Assembly (NCBI RefSeq): GCF_900096565.1
Contig: NZ_FMYP01000041.1
Coordinates: forward strand, 1 to 38,567
Reading direction: 5' to 3'
DNA from: Williamwhitmania taraxaci
Lineage (GTDB): Bacteria > Bacteroidota > Bacteroidia > Bacteroidales > Williamwhitmaniaceae
Length of the DNA: 38,567 bases
Shown here: positions 15,725 to 24,326 of the stretch, one piece after another
How the letters are laid out: each line of letters begins with the position of its first letter
How positions within the stretch are numbered: the first letter of the stretch is position 1
Translations under genes and position numbers: made by a program
Notes under the pieces: model-generated
The model's input: the letters and a program-made list of their open reading frames with translations, nothing else
What the model was told of the DNA's origin: nothing
Database searches by the model: none

Positions 15725-16324
15725 CTATGCTAGAATAAAAGTCACCAGAAATGGCACAAGAATAGTAAGCATGGTTCCATTGAAGAGGCTCACTATGGCA
15801 TAGTCCTTCCCCACGTATTGGGTGATAATAGGAAGGGTGGTATCCATAGACGTGGCACCACCTGCCGCGATAGGGGCTAGCTTACCAAAGTAGCGAGCAA
15901 ACACTGGTGTTAAAAGAAGGGTTATTATCTCGCGCATCACGTTAGAAAGAAGCGCAATAACCCCAAGGGTTTCGCCCCGCAGCTCGGTAATGTAAATGCT
16001 AGAGAGGCTATAGTATCCAAATCCAGAGCCCACTGCCAGCAAATCGGTGAGTGAAATATTCTTAATGAGTACCGATACGGCTGCAACACCTAACAAGGTT
16101 CCGACAATGGTAGTTAATGGCACAAGGATTATCCTTAAGTTCGTGCTGCGAAGCGCTTCTAACGAACGAGGATCGGTACCAATTCCTATCCCAACCAAAA
16201 ACATGAGCAAAAAGAGCGCATACTCCGCAAAATTACCCTGCACAATCCACATCGGGAGCAGACCCATATATCCAAGAAACGCACCAACGGCAAAAAAACT
16301 AAGAATGATTAGACTTCCCTTCAT
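15725..16324 (-). CDS. lysO: LysO family exporter, C-terminal part (lysine efflux)
   Basis: A 199-residue polytopic membrane protein matching the second part of LysO/YbjE (DUF340). It has LLMFLVGIGIGTDPRSLEALR, then VGSGFGYYSLSSIYITEL and GGATSMDTTLPIITQYVG, the most conserved LysO segments. LysO exports L-lysine in E. coli as a single protein of about 300 residues. Here the N-terminal part is encoded by the gene just upstream, ending 2 nt before this ATG. The two would assemble in the inner membrane. Confidence 0.82.
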   Translation of the reverse strand: MKGSLIILSFFAVGAFLGYMGLLPMWIVQGNFAEYALFLLMFLVGIGIGTDPRSLEALRSTNLRIILVPLTTIVGTLLGVAAVSVLIKNISLTDLLAVGSGFGYYSLSSIYITELRGETLGVIALLSNVMREIITLLLTPVFARYFGKLAPIAAGGATSMDTTLPIITQYVGKDYAIVSLFNGTMLTILVPFLVTFILA

Positions 16325-16326
16325 GG

Positions 16327-16602
16327 CTATTTCTTCTCTTTAAAAAACAGATTATAGGTGACTAGCGCTAGGGTTATACTTCCTAGCACGGCCCCTAGGG
16401 TAACTATTAGTGCCTTTACCCCAAGCAGTGGAAGATTAGCAACAATAATCTTATTGGAACCGATGGATATTCCCAGCAAAAGGAGCAGCAGGTAAATGGC
16501 GTAGGTTACAAGCCTATCGTTTATGGCCGCAAGTTTCCTTTTGCTGCGCAAAAAGTAGCCCAGCACTATGCCCGCAACCATTATGTAGATAACTGTTAGC
16601 AT
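16327..16602 (-). CDS. lysO: LysO family exporter, N-terminal part
   Basis: About 91 residues with three membrane helices (MLTVIYIMVAGIVLGYFL; YAIYLLLLLLGISIGSNK; VKALIVTLGAVLGSITLALV), equivalent to the N-terminal part of LysO. The stop and the next ATG are 2 nt apart, so the split is an organised two-gene form rather than a recent frameshift. I chose the ATG at 16602 over the one at 16647 because LysO proteins begin directly with the first helix. Confidence 0.75.
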   Translation of the reverse strand: MLTVIYIMVAGIVLGYFLRSKRKLAAINDRLVTYAIYLLLLLLGISIGSNKIIVANLPLLGVKALIVTLGAVLGSITLALVTYNLFFKEKK

Positions 16603-16720
16603 ATCTTCAAAAATAAACTCAAAAATAAGCATTGAATTATGATTCAATGCAGAATGATAAATGTTTCACAAACAATCATGTCTGAATACAGAACGGACAA
16701 AGCCATTTGCCTGCTTAAGA

Positions 16721-16761
16721 AAAAAAACATGCCTGCAAATGCGAACACCTACAGGCATGTT
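16721..16761 (-). terminator. Terminator after the sugar porter gene
   Basis: AACATGCCTG (16726-16735) pairs with CAGGCATGTT (16752-16761); on the minus strand the hairpin is followed by a run of seven or eight Ts (16728-16721). A classic intrinsic terminator 22 nt past the stop of the gene ending at 16783. Confidence 0.8.
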
Positions 16762-16782
16762 ATTCCTTTTAGCAAATGGATA

Positions 16783-18243
16783 CTATCCTTTCCTCAACTC
16801 ATTGGGTTTCTTTCCCTGCTTCCAATGCTCCTCAATCTCCTCAAGGGTTACCCCCTTAGTTTCGGGAATATAGCGAATACCCCAAATAATGCCAACAATA
16901 GAAATGGCCGCATATAGGAAGAAGGCACCCGCAGGGTTTGGGTCGTGGGTAACCGTTCCATCGGCAGTTTTATTCACAATTTCCAGACCGGCAGGAGTGA
17001 ACGCCCAGGCAACCTTAAGAAAAGTAAAGGTTACCACAGCATTGAACAGCCAGTTGGCAAGAGAGCCAATGCTCATGCCCACGCCTCTAACTTTTAGTGG
17101 AAATATTTCGGAGATAATAAGCCAACCCAGCGGACCTAAACTAATGGCAAAGAAAATAATATAGACGAGCACCAAAGCCACGGTAATGTAGCGAAGGTTA
17201 TCGCCAAGGCTATCCTTAAACAGGAAGAAGAAGCCAAGCGACAGTAACGACAAACCCATACCAACCAAACCGATGAAGTATAGCTTACGGCGTCCAATTT
17301 TATCAATCAGAAACATGGCAACGATAGTAGCCAGCACATTCACAATCCCAACGCTTACAGTAGCAGCAATGGCGGCCTTAGCTCCTGAAAATCCAGCGAT
17401 AATAAAAATAGTGGGAGCATAGTATATTACGGTATTAATCCCCACAAACTGCTGCACAAACATAATCCCGATGGCAATGAAGAGCGCGGTCCGCAGGTGA
17501 GGCTTGAAGATATCTTTGAACGATGCCTTTGTATCTTTATCGAAGCGAATTTCCTCCTTTAATTTTTCAAAAGCCAACTCAAACAATGCAGGCTCTTCGA
17601 CCATTTGAAGAACTCGTTTCCCTTCCTCCTCTTTTCCTTTGCCTAGAAGAAATCTTGGCGATTCAGGTAGGAAGAGCATTCCAACAAATAAAATGATAGC
17701 AGGAAAAATACCCACGTAAAACATCCAACGCCATGAGAAGGCGTTGAGCTCATTGGCGAAAGCCAAGTCGCTAAAATAGGAAGCCACAATACCAATAGTA
17801 ATCATTAGCTGAAACGACGACACCATGGCCCCACGAGTCTTTGTAGGAGATATTTCGGCAATGTAAAGGGGAACAGTAAAAGAGGATACTCCGATAGCAA
17901 TACCCAAGACAATTCGAGCTAAAGCTAAGAAGGTTGGCGAACTTGCAGCACCAGTGAGTAACGAGCCAGCAGCAAAGATTACAGCAGCAACAAGAATCAC
18001 CTTTTTGCGCCCAAAAATATCGGTTAGCCGACCCGATAAGAGGGCACCGAGTACGGCACCAATAAGAGCCGCGGTGGTAATCCACTCCTGCTGTCCGCTT
18101 GTAAGATTCCAACTTTGCTTGAGAAAGGGAAGCGCGCCGGATATAACGCCGGTATCGAACCCAAATAGCAAGCCACCTGTAGATGCGATAGCCGCAATAA
18201 CAATAACAATTGCCTTGTTCTGCCTTACTTTTCCGTTTGCCAT
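16783..18243 (-). CDS. Sugar porter of the major facilitator superfamily (XylE/GalP type)
   Basis: A 486-residue sugar:proton symporter with 12 predicted helices. Family signatures in order are GGLLFGFDTGVISGAL, GRLTDIFGRKK, PLYIAEISPTKTRGAM, FLPESPRFLLGKGK, QQFVGINTVIYYAP, DKIGRRKL and PETKGVTLEEIEEHW at the C-terminus. The QQxxGINxxxYYAP segment forms part of the hexose/pentose site in XylE. The mutarotase and nucleotidyltransferase genes upstream on the same strand suggest uptake and use of a hexose such as galactose or glucose. The exact substrate cannot be read from sequence. Confidence 0.9.
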   Translation of the reverse strand: MANGKVRQNKAIVIVIAAIASTGGLLFGFDTGVISGALPFLKQSWNLTSGQQEWITTAALIGAVLGALLSGRLTDIFGRKKVILVAAVIFAAGSLLTGAASSPTFLALARIVLGIAIGVSSFTVPLYIAEISPTKTRGAMVSSFQLMITIGIVASYFSDLAFANELNAFSWRWMFYVGIFPAIILFVGMLFLPESPRFLLGKGKEEEGKRVLQMVEEPALFELAFEKLKEEIRFDKDTKASFKDIFKPHLRTALFIAIGIMFVQQFVGINTVIYYAPTIFIIAGFSGAKAAIAATVSVGIVNVLATIVAMFLIDKIGRRKLYFIGLVGMGLSLLSLGFFFLFKDSLGDNLRYITVALVLVYIIFFAISLGPLGWLIISEIFPLKVRGVGMSIGSLANWLFNAVVTFTFLKVAWAFTPAGLEIVNKTADGTVTHDPNPAGAFFLYAAISIVGIIWGIRYIPETKGVTLEEIEEHWKQGKKPNELRKG

Positions 18244-18308
18244 TATCTATAAATATTAAAATTTACAAAGCACTAATATACAATTCTCCTTACATCTGCC
18301 CATCAAAC

Positions 18309-19361
18309 TTACACGCACGAGAAAGAATACTCAATAACCTCGTCGAATGGCTCTTCGGGAGAGAGAACAGATGATGGGAAGTTTGCATGATTTGGACTAT
18401 CGGGGAAGAGCTGTGGTTCAATGCAAACAGCATCGCGATGTTTATAGATTTGGCCAGTCCGTCCGGGAACAATACCGTTCAACCCATTCGAAGTATATAC
18501 TTGCATACCAGGTAGGGTGCTCCTAACTTTCATAACCCTCCCCGACACACTGTCGGTGAGGGAAGCAACCTCAATCAATTCGCCTTTATATCCATCCACA
18601 ATCCAGCAGTGATCATACCCGTCGGCAATGGCAATTTCCTTGGCCGCGCTATCGAGCCCAAGCTTCAAACGGACAGGTTCTCTAAAATCCATAACGGTTT
18701 TATCCACCAATACAAAGTTCCCGGTTGGAATAAGTTTATCGTCGGTTTCCAGAAAAAAAGATGATTTTAACATTAACGTTTGGTTCTCGATATTCCCAGC
18801 ACCCTCTCCCCCTAAGTTGAAGTAGCTGTGATGGGTGAGGCTTACAACAGTTTCGGCATCCGCAATTGCTTGCATTGCAATATTTAGGCAAGAATCATCG
18901 CTCCAAGTGTAGGTAAGTGTTGTAATTACGTTGGCAGGATACCCGCCTTCGCCCTTCGGACTAGTAATTCTAAAAGCAAACGAGTTAGGTTCGTCTGTCT
19001 CAATCATCTTCCAAGTTCGATGGCTAAAGCCCGGAACACCGCCATGCAGGTGGTGTTCACCATGATTCTTATCGAGGTTATAGGTAACCCCTTCAAGTGT
19101 GAATTTTCCGTTAGCAATACGATTAGCGTATCGCCCAATGGAAGCGCCAAAAAATTCGTTTCCCTTAATATAGCCAGCTAAGCTATCATACCCCAGCACA
19201 ACATCCTCAAGCATGCCATTTTTGTCGGGGACAATAATGGAAACAACCCTAGCACCGTAATTGGACAAAGCAACAGAGTGTCCCTTACTATTGGATATCT
19301 TGATCAAGAATACCTTTTCACCTTGGGAGTCGACACCCCATTGCTCAATCGTTTTTTCCAT
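18309..19361 (-). CDS. galM: Aldose 1-epimerase (galactose mutarotase)
   Basis: A 350-residue cytoplasmic galactose mutarotase that interconverts alpha and beta anomers. Conserved GASIGRYANRI (72-82), HHLHGG (103-108), LTHHSYFNLGG (175-185) and CIEPQLFPDSPNH (313-325) are visible. H106 and H178 correspond to the catalytic histidines and E315 to the catalytic base. Length matches E. coli GalM. It lies between the sugar porter (65 nt gap) and the nucleotidyltransferase (105 nt gap), all on one strand, suggesting an operon. Galactokinase and GalT are not in the window. Confidence 0.92.
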   Translation of the reverse strand: MEKTIEQWGVDSQGEKVFLIKISNSKGHSVALSNYGARVVSIIVPDKNGMLEDVVLGYDSLAGYIKGNEFFGASIGRYANRIANGKFTLEGVTYNLDKNHGEHHLHGGVPGFSHRTWKMIETDEPNSFAFRITSPKGEGGYPANVITTLTYTWSDDSCLNIAMQAIADAETVVSLTHHSYFNLGGEGAGNIENQTLMLKSSFFLETDDKLIPTGNFVLVDKTVMDFREPVRLKLGLDSAAKEIAIADGYDHCWIVDGYKGELIEVASLTDSVSGRVMKVRSTLPGMQVYTSNGLNGIVPGRTGQIYKHRDAVCIEPQLFPDSPNHANFPSSVLSPEEPFDEVIEYSFSCV

Positions 19362-19466
19362 TATTGCAATATTTTAAAAAGATAAAACCAACACCCCAAC
19401 GCAAGTGTGTTAGGGAAAGGAGAGTTTTGGTTGCTCCGCAAAAAGCAACCAAAACAAGCTATACTA

Positions 19467-20369
19467 TTACCAAAGCGGAGAAGGATATACTCCGGCATCT
19501 ACCAACGATTTCAACTGAGCCATCACCTTGGGTTTGTCGCCAGCATAGGTAACGCCAAACCACGACGACTCTGTTGTAAGCACTTTGCAGGTAGCCATAT
19601 TCTCCTCAAGCAGCCTATTTACAACCAGCGGAATGTAAAATTCCGACTTGAGGTTATCGCTATTAGTTTTAAGAAACTCTTTCATGATGCGCTCGGTATG
19701 CTCAAAGAAATCAGGAGTAAAACCCCAGAAGTTCATGGATACGATAGAATCTGCAAAAAGAGGCTTTTGAGAACCATTCTCGTCGGTATTGAAAATGGAG
19801 TTGCCTTCGTGTCCAATTTTAGTGTGTTCTACTACATCTACAAGGTTAGAGTTTGAATCAACCGAGCAAATACCGCGAGAAACAGTTCCTTCTTCGGAAA
19901 GTGTATTCTTCAGCTTAAAGCCAACCATGAACGATTCGCCCTGAGCAGAAACGGTTTTAAATGCCTCGGCCAGCTGGGCAAAGGAATGACGACCATAAAA
20001 ATCGTCGGCATTGATAACGGCAAATGGCTCCTTCACTACATCCTTGGCAACCCAAACGGCATGACCAGTTCCCCATGGTTTAACCCTATCGGCGGGGCAT
20101 GTAAACCCTTCGGGCAAAATATCTAACTCCTGAAAAACCAACTCAACAGCAATTTTGTCGGAAAACTTGTTGCTAAATGCAGCCTTAAAATCGGCCTCAA
20201 TACTCTTGCGAATAATAAAAACTACTTTCCCGAATCCGGCACGCATGGCATCGTAAACTGAATAATCGATAATGGTTTCGCCATTGGGTCCAAGGCCATC
20301 AACCTGCTTTAATCCGCCATAACGGCTACCCATTCCTGCTGCAAGAACCACTAATGTTGGTTTCATCAT
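19467..20369 (-). CDS. Sugar-1-phosphate nucleotidyltransferase-like protein
   Basis: A 300-residue member of the NTP-transferase (GT-A like) fold. The nucleotide-binding signature is LAAGMGSRYGGLKQVDGLGP near residues 8-28, and the metal-binding acidic site is INADDFYG near 119-126. The C-terminal third lacks the hexapeptide repeats of GlmU-type enzymes. Position at the head of the galM/sugar-porter operon suggests it activates a sugar phosphate to a nucleotide sugar, but the substrate pair is unknown. The start could be the first or second of two adjacent Met codons. Confidence 0.78.
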   Translation of the reverse strand: MMKPTLVVLAAGMGSRYGGLKQVDGLGPNGETIIDYSVYDAMRAGFGKVVFIIRKSIEADFKAAFSNKFSDKIAVELVFQELDILPEGFTCPADRVKPWGTGHAVWVAKDVVKEPFAVINADDFYGRHSFAQLAEAFKTVSAQGESFMVGFKLKNTLSEEGTVSRGICSVDSNSNLVDVVEHTKIGHEGNSIFNTDENGSQKPLFADSIVSMNFWGFTPDFFEHTERIMKEFLKTNSDNLKSEFYIPLVVNRLLEENMATCKVLTTESSWFGVTYAGDKPKVMAQLKSLVDAGVYPSPLW

Positions 20370-20902
20370 AATAAATTTTGTTTTTATTAGCTTAACAGAG
20401 TCCCCACTAATATCGACTAGAAGCCATTAATATATACAGACAATTATAAACTATATTTCTCCTCTAAACCTGACAACTAGCCATTGGCATTAACCGACAA
20501 TATGAACCAAACGCCCTCTTTTAGCAAATCCACTAGGTTAATCAATGTCATTAAAATGCATAATGCTGCATTAACCGTATCGAAAACGTAGCAAAACAAA
20601 AATTCGTTACCTACTATATATTAAACGATTTCAGTCAAAATAGACAACCATTATACGATGGAGAAAATTAGTAATTCTTTTAACAAAAAACACTATTGAA
20701 GATAATACTTCATCAGTTTTTACTCTTCGTTTCCCTTCCAATAACAGGGACGTATTAAACAAACGATTGTTATCATTCGAGTAAAAATTTGTAAACCATT
20801 ATAGCCAAAGATGATTTAATGCCAACAAGGAGCAAGCATCCTCGAATAAATGCTATTAAACAACTTTGACTAATGGTTATAGAGAATGACCGTAAAATAT
20901 CA
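20370..20902. other. Long AT-rich intergenic region between divergent genes
   Basis: About 530 nt between the nucleotidyltransferase (minus) and brnQ (plus). Apart from a small hairpin AATGCA-TAATGC-TGCATT (about 20564-20581) and the brnQ -7 element listed next, nothing coding or RNA-like was recognised. A promoter for the minus-strand operon must lie here, but I could not place it. Confidence 0.4.
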
Positions 20903-20910
20903 TACTTTTG
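20903..20910 (+). promoter_or_regulatory. -7 element of the brnQ promoter
   Basis: TACTTTTG is an exact TAnnTTTG match. Transcription would begin near 20917, after the upstream in-frame ATG at 20886, so translation must start at 20976. The leader of about 60 nt contains a small GCCGC/GCGGC hairpin. No TTG lies at the standard distance for the -33 box. Confidence 0.45.
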
Positions 20911-20975
20911 GCCGCCGAAAAATCGGACATTTGCGGCGTAAACAGGTTCGCCATTGGGGTGACAAAAAATTCGGA

Positions 20976-22271
20976 ATGAAGAAGTCAACAAAAGATATAT
21001 TTATTATTGGGCTTGCACTTTTCGCCATGTTCTTTGGTGCAGGCAACTTAATATTTCCACCAATGCTTGGCTTTAAAACCGGCGAAAGTTGGGTTACAGG
21101 AGCAATTGGGTTTATGATTTCCGACATAGGTCTGTCGCTTATGGGCATTGTGGCTGTAGCCATTTTGGGCGGCGGATTTACGGCTCTTGGAAATAAGGTT
21201 GGACCCCGTTACTCCAAAATTCTTGGAACCACAATAATGCTTACGCTTGGCCCGCTATTGGTTATTCCGCGTATTGCCGCCGTGGTTCATGAAATGGGCA
21301 TTGCACCAATCTTCAGTAATGCATCCATGTGGTTGGTTACCGGGATCTATTTTACAACAACCATTTTTGTAGTTATTGATCAAAAACGGGTTGTCGACAA
21401 GTTGGGCCGATGGCTAACACCGATCTTGCTCCTGAGTCTTTTTTCCATAATCATTGCCGGCATTATGTTTCCTATAGGCACTCCTGCTACGGCAAAGATT
21501 CCGAATGCTTTTACACTTGGCTTTACGGAGGGCTACCAGACGGTAAATGCGCTTGCAGCAGTGATCTTTGGTCGTATGATTCTATTCACGCTGGTAGCAA
21601 AAGGCTACGTAGATAAAGCCGCGCAGCTTCGAATGACGATAAAGGCTGGGGCATTCGCAATAGGGCTCATCGCCATAATCTACGGAGGGCTAATTGTTAT
21701 TGGCTCGCAAGCAAGTGCAATGTTCCCCGAAGATATCACCCAAACCTCTTTATTTGTATGCATTACCAATAGCATTTTAGGATCTTGGGGTAAAATTATT
21801 GTTGCCATAACTATCGTGTTTGCCTGCTTTACTTCTGCCGCAGGATTAACAGCCACCGCAGGCACCTACTTCCAGCATATCTCTAAAGGAAAAATTGACT
21901 ACCGTATTTCCGTGATAGTAATGAGCGTAATTAGCTTCTTTATTGCCAATTTAGGTGTTCAAAAAATTATTGCTATTTCCACGCCTATTATCATGACTAT
22001 ATACCCACCAGTAATTATGCTCATAATATGTGCATTGATCGACAAGTTGGGAATATCCAAATACTTTTACCGCGGAGCAGTGCATACGGCACTAATCCTG
22101 AGTATCCCAGATTTGCTCTTAAACTTTAATGTTCCGGTTGGGGGAATTGTGGAATTTATGAATTCATTACCGCTGGCTTCCTACAAAATCGAATGGTTAA
22201 TTCCTTCATTATTGATAGCGATAGTAATGCATATTGCTTTCAACAAGAAGGAAGTAAAGATAAAAGCGTAA
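20976..22271 (+). CDS. brnQ: Branched-chain amino acid:cation symporter (LIVCS family)
   Basis: About 431 residues with 12 predicted membrane helices. The N-terminus MKKSTKDIFIIGLALFAMFF with GAGNLIFPPMLG is the hallmark of BrnQ/LIVCS carriers, which take up leucine, isoleucine and valine with Na+ or H+. Further family features are LTLGPLLVIPRIAAV and FACFTSAAGLTATAGTYF. The start at 20976 is chosen because an in-frame ATG 90 nt upstream adds a basic, non-family stretch and precedes the predicted transcription start. It is convergent with the wtp operon end (34-nt gap, no clear terminator). Confidence 0.9.
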   Translation: MKKSTKDIFIIGLALFAMFFGAGNLIFPPMLGFKTGESWVTGAIGFMISDIGLSLMGIVAVAILGGGFTALGNKVGPRYSKILGTTIMLTLGPLLVIPRIAAVVHEMGIAPIFSNASMWLVTGIYFTTTIFVVIDQKRVVDKLGRWLTPILLLSLFSIIIAGIMFPIGTPATAKIPNAFTLGFTEGYQTVNALAAVIFGRMILFTLVAKGYVDKAAQLRMTIKAGAFAIGLIAIIYGGLIVIGSQASAMFPEDITQTSLFVCITNSILGSWGKIIVAITIVFACFTSAAGLTATAGTYFQHISKGKIDYRISVIVMSVISFFIANLGVQKIIAISTPIIMTIYPPVIMLIICALIDKLGISKYFYRGAVHTALILSIPDLLLNFNVPVGGIVEFMNSLPLASYKIEWLIPSLLIAIVMHIAFNKKEVKIKA

Positions 22272-22304
22272 AAGAAAAGTTTGACGTCCAGTTTAGGATC
22301 TAAT

Positions 22305-23363
22305 TTACCCTTCAATAAATCTTACGCTTGAAGCCTTAAAGGCTAACCAGACACTTTTTCCGGGAACAATCCCAAGATGATCCAAGGATTCGGAAGTAAC
22401 AGCAACGAATATTTTTTCAATTGCATCCACAACCACTTCGCAGCCAATCCTACTGGGAATAACCTCTACAACCTCGCCCATAATGCTATTCAGAGCGCTA
22501 GTATCGGTTTGCTGTACCGAGAGAAAAATACTTTTATCGTCGATAAGTATATAACCCGAAGCACCATTTGCTCCTCCGTAGAACTTAATATCGAGTCCTT
22601 TGGGGGTAACGCCATGCCTCAAGTCACTACCTGTCACCGAGCGAACCTTTACATCAAAGAAATTTCTAACGCCAGTTAACTCCGCTATAAACGGAGACTT
22701 CGGATTCTGGAAAACCTGCTTCGGGTTGCCCGTTTGCACAATTACCCCTTTATGTATAATGGCCACATTCTTTGCAAGCGATATGGCCTCCTCATAGTCG
22801 TGGGTTACATGAACAATAGTTTGCCCTTCCCTATTGAGCTGCCGCAAGAGGGCACGGATCTCCGATCGCAGCTGGGCATCGAGCGAAGAGAGTGGCTCAT
22901 CGAGCAAAAGGATTAAAGGCTTCAACACGAGAGTCCTTGCTATAGCCACGCGCTGCAACTCGCCTCCCGAGAGCGTATCTGGCTTGCGATGGAGAAGATG
23001 AACAATGGCTAACTTTGTAGCCACAGCGTTAATGGCCTCCTCTGCCTCAACCTTACTAAAACCTGCTGCTTTAAGCGGATAGCCAATATTGGCACGAACA
23101 GTTAAATGCGGAAACACCGCAAAATCTTGAAAAACCAACCCTACGCCCCTATGCTGAACGGACTCCCTTTCAATATTTCGCCCGTTGAGAATAATAGTCC
23201 CTTTCGTTATTGGGACTAGCCCAACGATTGCCTCCAGAACAACTGACTTTCCAGCACCGGAAGGTCCCAACAGCACCAAATAGTCGCCTTTAGGAACTTC
23301 GAATGAAACCCCCTCGAGTTTAAACTCGCCTAACTCTGCCGAAAGATTCTTTACCGTTAGCAT
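22305..23363 (-). CDS. wtpC: Tungstate/molybdate ABC transporter ATPase
   Basis: A 352-residue ABC ATPase of the ModC/WtpC type. Walker A GPSGAGKS (33-40), Q-loop Q79, signature LSGGE (131-135), Walker B ILLLDE (151-156) and switch H188 are all intact. The C-terminal 120 residues form a TOBE-like regulatory region (SIMGEVVEVIPSRIGCEVVVD), as in ModC, where oxyanion binding can inhibit transport. It is the last gene of the operon, 51 nt after the permease gene. No terminator is seen before brnQ. The family is clear; the preference for tungstate over molybdate is inferred from WtpA and WtpB. Confidence 0.88.
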   Translation of the reverse strand: MLTVKNLSAELGEFKLEGVSFEVPKGDYLVLLGPSGAGKSVVLEAIVGLVPITKGTIILNGRNIERESVQHRGVGLVFQDFAVFPHLTVRANIGYPLKAAGFSKVEAEEAINAVATKLAIVHLLHRKPDTLSGGELQRVAIARTLVLKPLILLLDEPLSSLDAQLRSEIRALLRQLNREGQTIVHVTHDYEEAISLAKNVAIIHKGVIVQTGNPKQVFQNPKSPFIAELTGVRNFFDVKVRSVTGSDLRHGVTPKGLDIKFYGGANGASGYILIDDKSIFLSVQQTDTSALNSIMGEVVEVIPSRIGCEVVVDAIEKIFVAVTSESLDHLGIVPGKSVWLAFKASSVRFIEG

Positions 23364-23414
23364 GGTAATGTTAAAAGTTAAAAAAATGACAAAATACCGA
23401 TGAACGCATTTCGG

Positions 23415-24188
23415 TTATTGCTTCTTACGCAGAAGTAGCCGTATCAAAACAAAAACAGCAAGGCTCACCAAAATAAAGAGCAGGGCAGCTGGTCGAGAAT
23501 AAGCTAGGCCAAAGGTCGAAAAACGCTCATAAACCAAAACCGGAGCTACCATGGGGTGATAGGCCACAATAATTACAGCACCGAACTCGCTCATACCTCG
23601 AGCAAACATCATAACCATACCGGAAACAACTGATCGCCAAGCCAGAGGTATAGAAATAGTAAAGAAAACCCGCACAGGAGAGGCACCCAACGTTAATGCC
23701 GCCTTTTCGTAACGTTCCGGAACCATTGCAAATCCATCGCGGGCAGCATTAACCAGAAAGGGGATAGAGACAAATGCCATAGCTATGGCAATGCCGATAG
23801 GATGGCCAACCAAGTCGAGGCCGGCCAAAGAGGCAACTCGTCCAAGCGAGGAGTCTCTGGAGATGAAGCCAAGCAGAGCTATACCTGCTGCAGAGTGAGG
23901 GATCACCACAGGTAAGTCAACAATGCCTTGAACTAGACTCTTTAAAGGAAATTCCTTACGAGCCAGCACAAAAGCCAACGGAACACCTAGTAATGCAAAA
24001 AAGAGAGTCGCCATCATTGAGACCCATATTGTGAGCCAGATACTAGAGGTGACCTCGGCATCCTGTCCTGCAGCCATCAAAGAGGGGAAGGAAGTATGCA
24101 GAGCCATCCCCACCAATGGGGCTATGACAAACAACAACACCAAACTACCTAAAACCCTAATGAAAAGCCAAAACCAGGAGAACTTCAT
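23415..24188 (-). CDS. wtpB: Tungstate/molybdate ABC transporter permease
   Basis: About 257 residues with six predicted membrane helices. The ATPase-contact EAA loop is EKAALTLGASPVRVFF. The following MFARGMSEFGAVIIVAYHPM and APVLVYERFSTFGL closely follow archaeal WtpB/ModB permeases. The ATG at 24188 (MKFSWFWLF) is preferred over 24248 because the upstream 20 residues do not fit the family. A gap of about 140 nt separates it from the TonB receptor gene upstream. No promoter was found in that gap, so it probably belongs to the same transcript. Confidence 0.87.
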   Translation of the reverse strand: MKFSWFWLFIRVLGSLVLLFVIAPLVGMALHTSFPSLMAAGQDAEVTSSIWLTIWVSMMATLFFALLGVPLAFVLARKEFPLKSLVQGIVDLPVVIPHSAAGIALLGFISRDSSLGRVASLAGLDLVGHPIGIAIAMAFVSIPFLVNAARDGFAMVPERYEKAALTLGASPVRVFFTISIPLAWRSVVSGMVMMFARGMSEFGAVIIVAYHPMVAPVLVYERFSTFGLAYSRPAALLFILVSLAVFVLIRLLLRKKQ

Positions 24189-24326
24189 GAAGCAACAATA
24201 TTTTACACTAATAACAACATTTTTAATAGAATACCTAAGAGCGACCAATTTTACGCACTAGGAATAATCAAGCCGCTAAGTAAGTTAATTATCCAGAATG
24301 CCTAACCATTGAATAGTTGAATAGGC

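Noticed and set aside
20370-20902. Riboswitch or tRNA in the long gap before brnQ
   Set aside because: No conserved fold, cloverleaf or known riboswitch core was recognisable.
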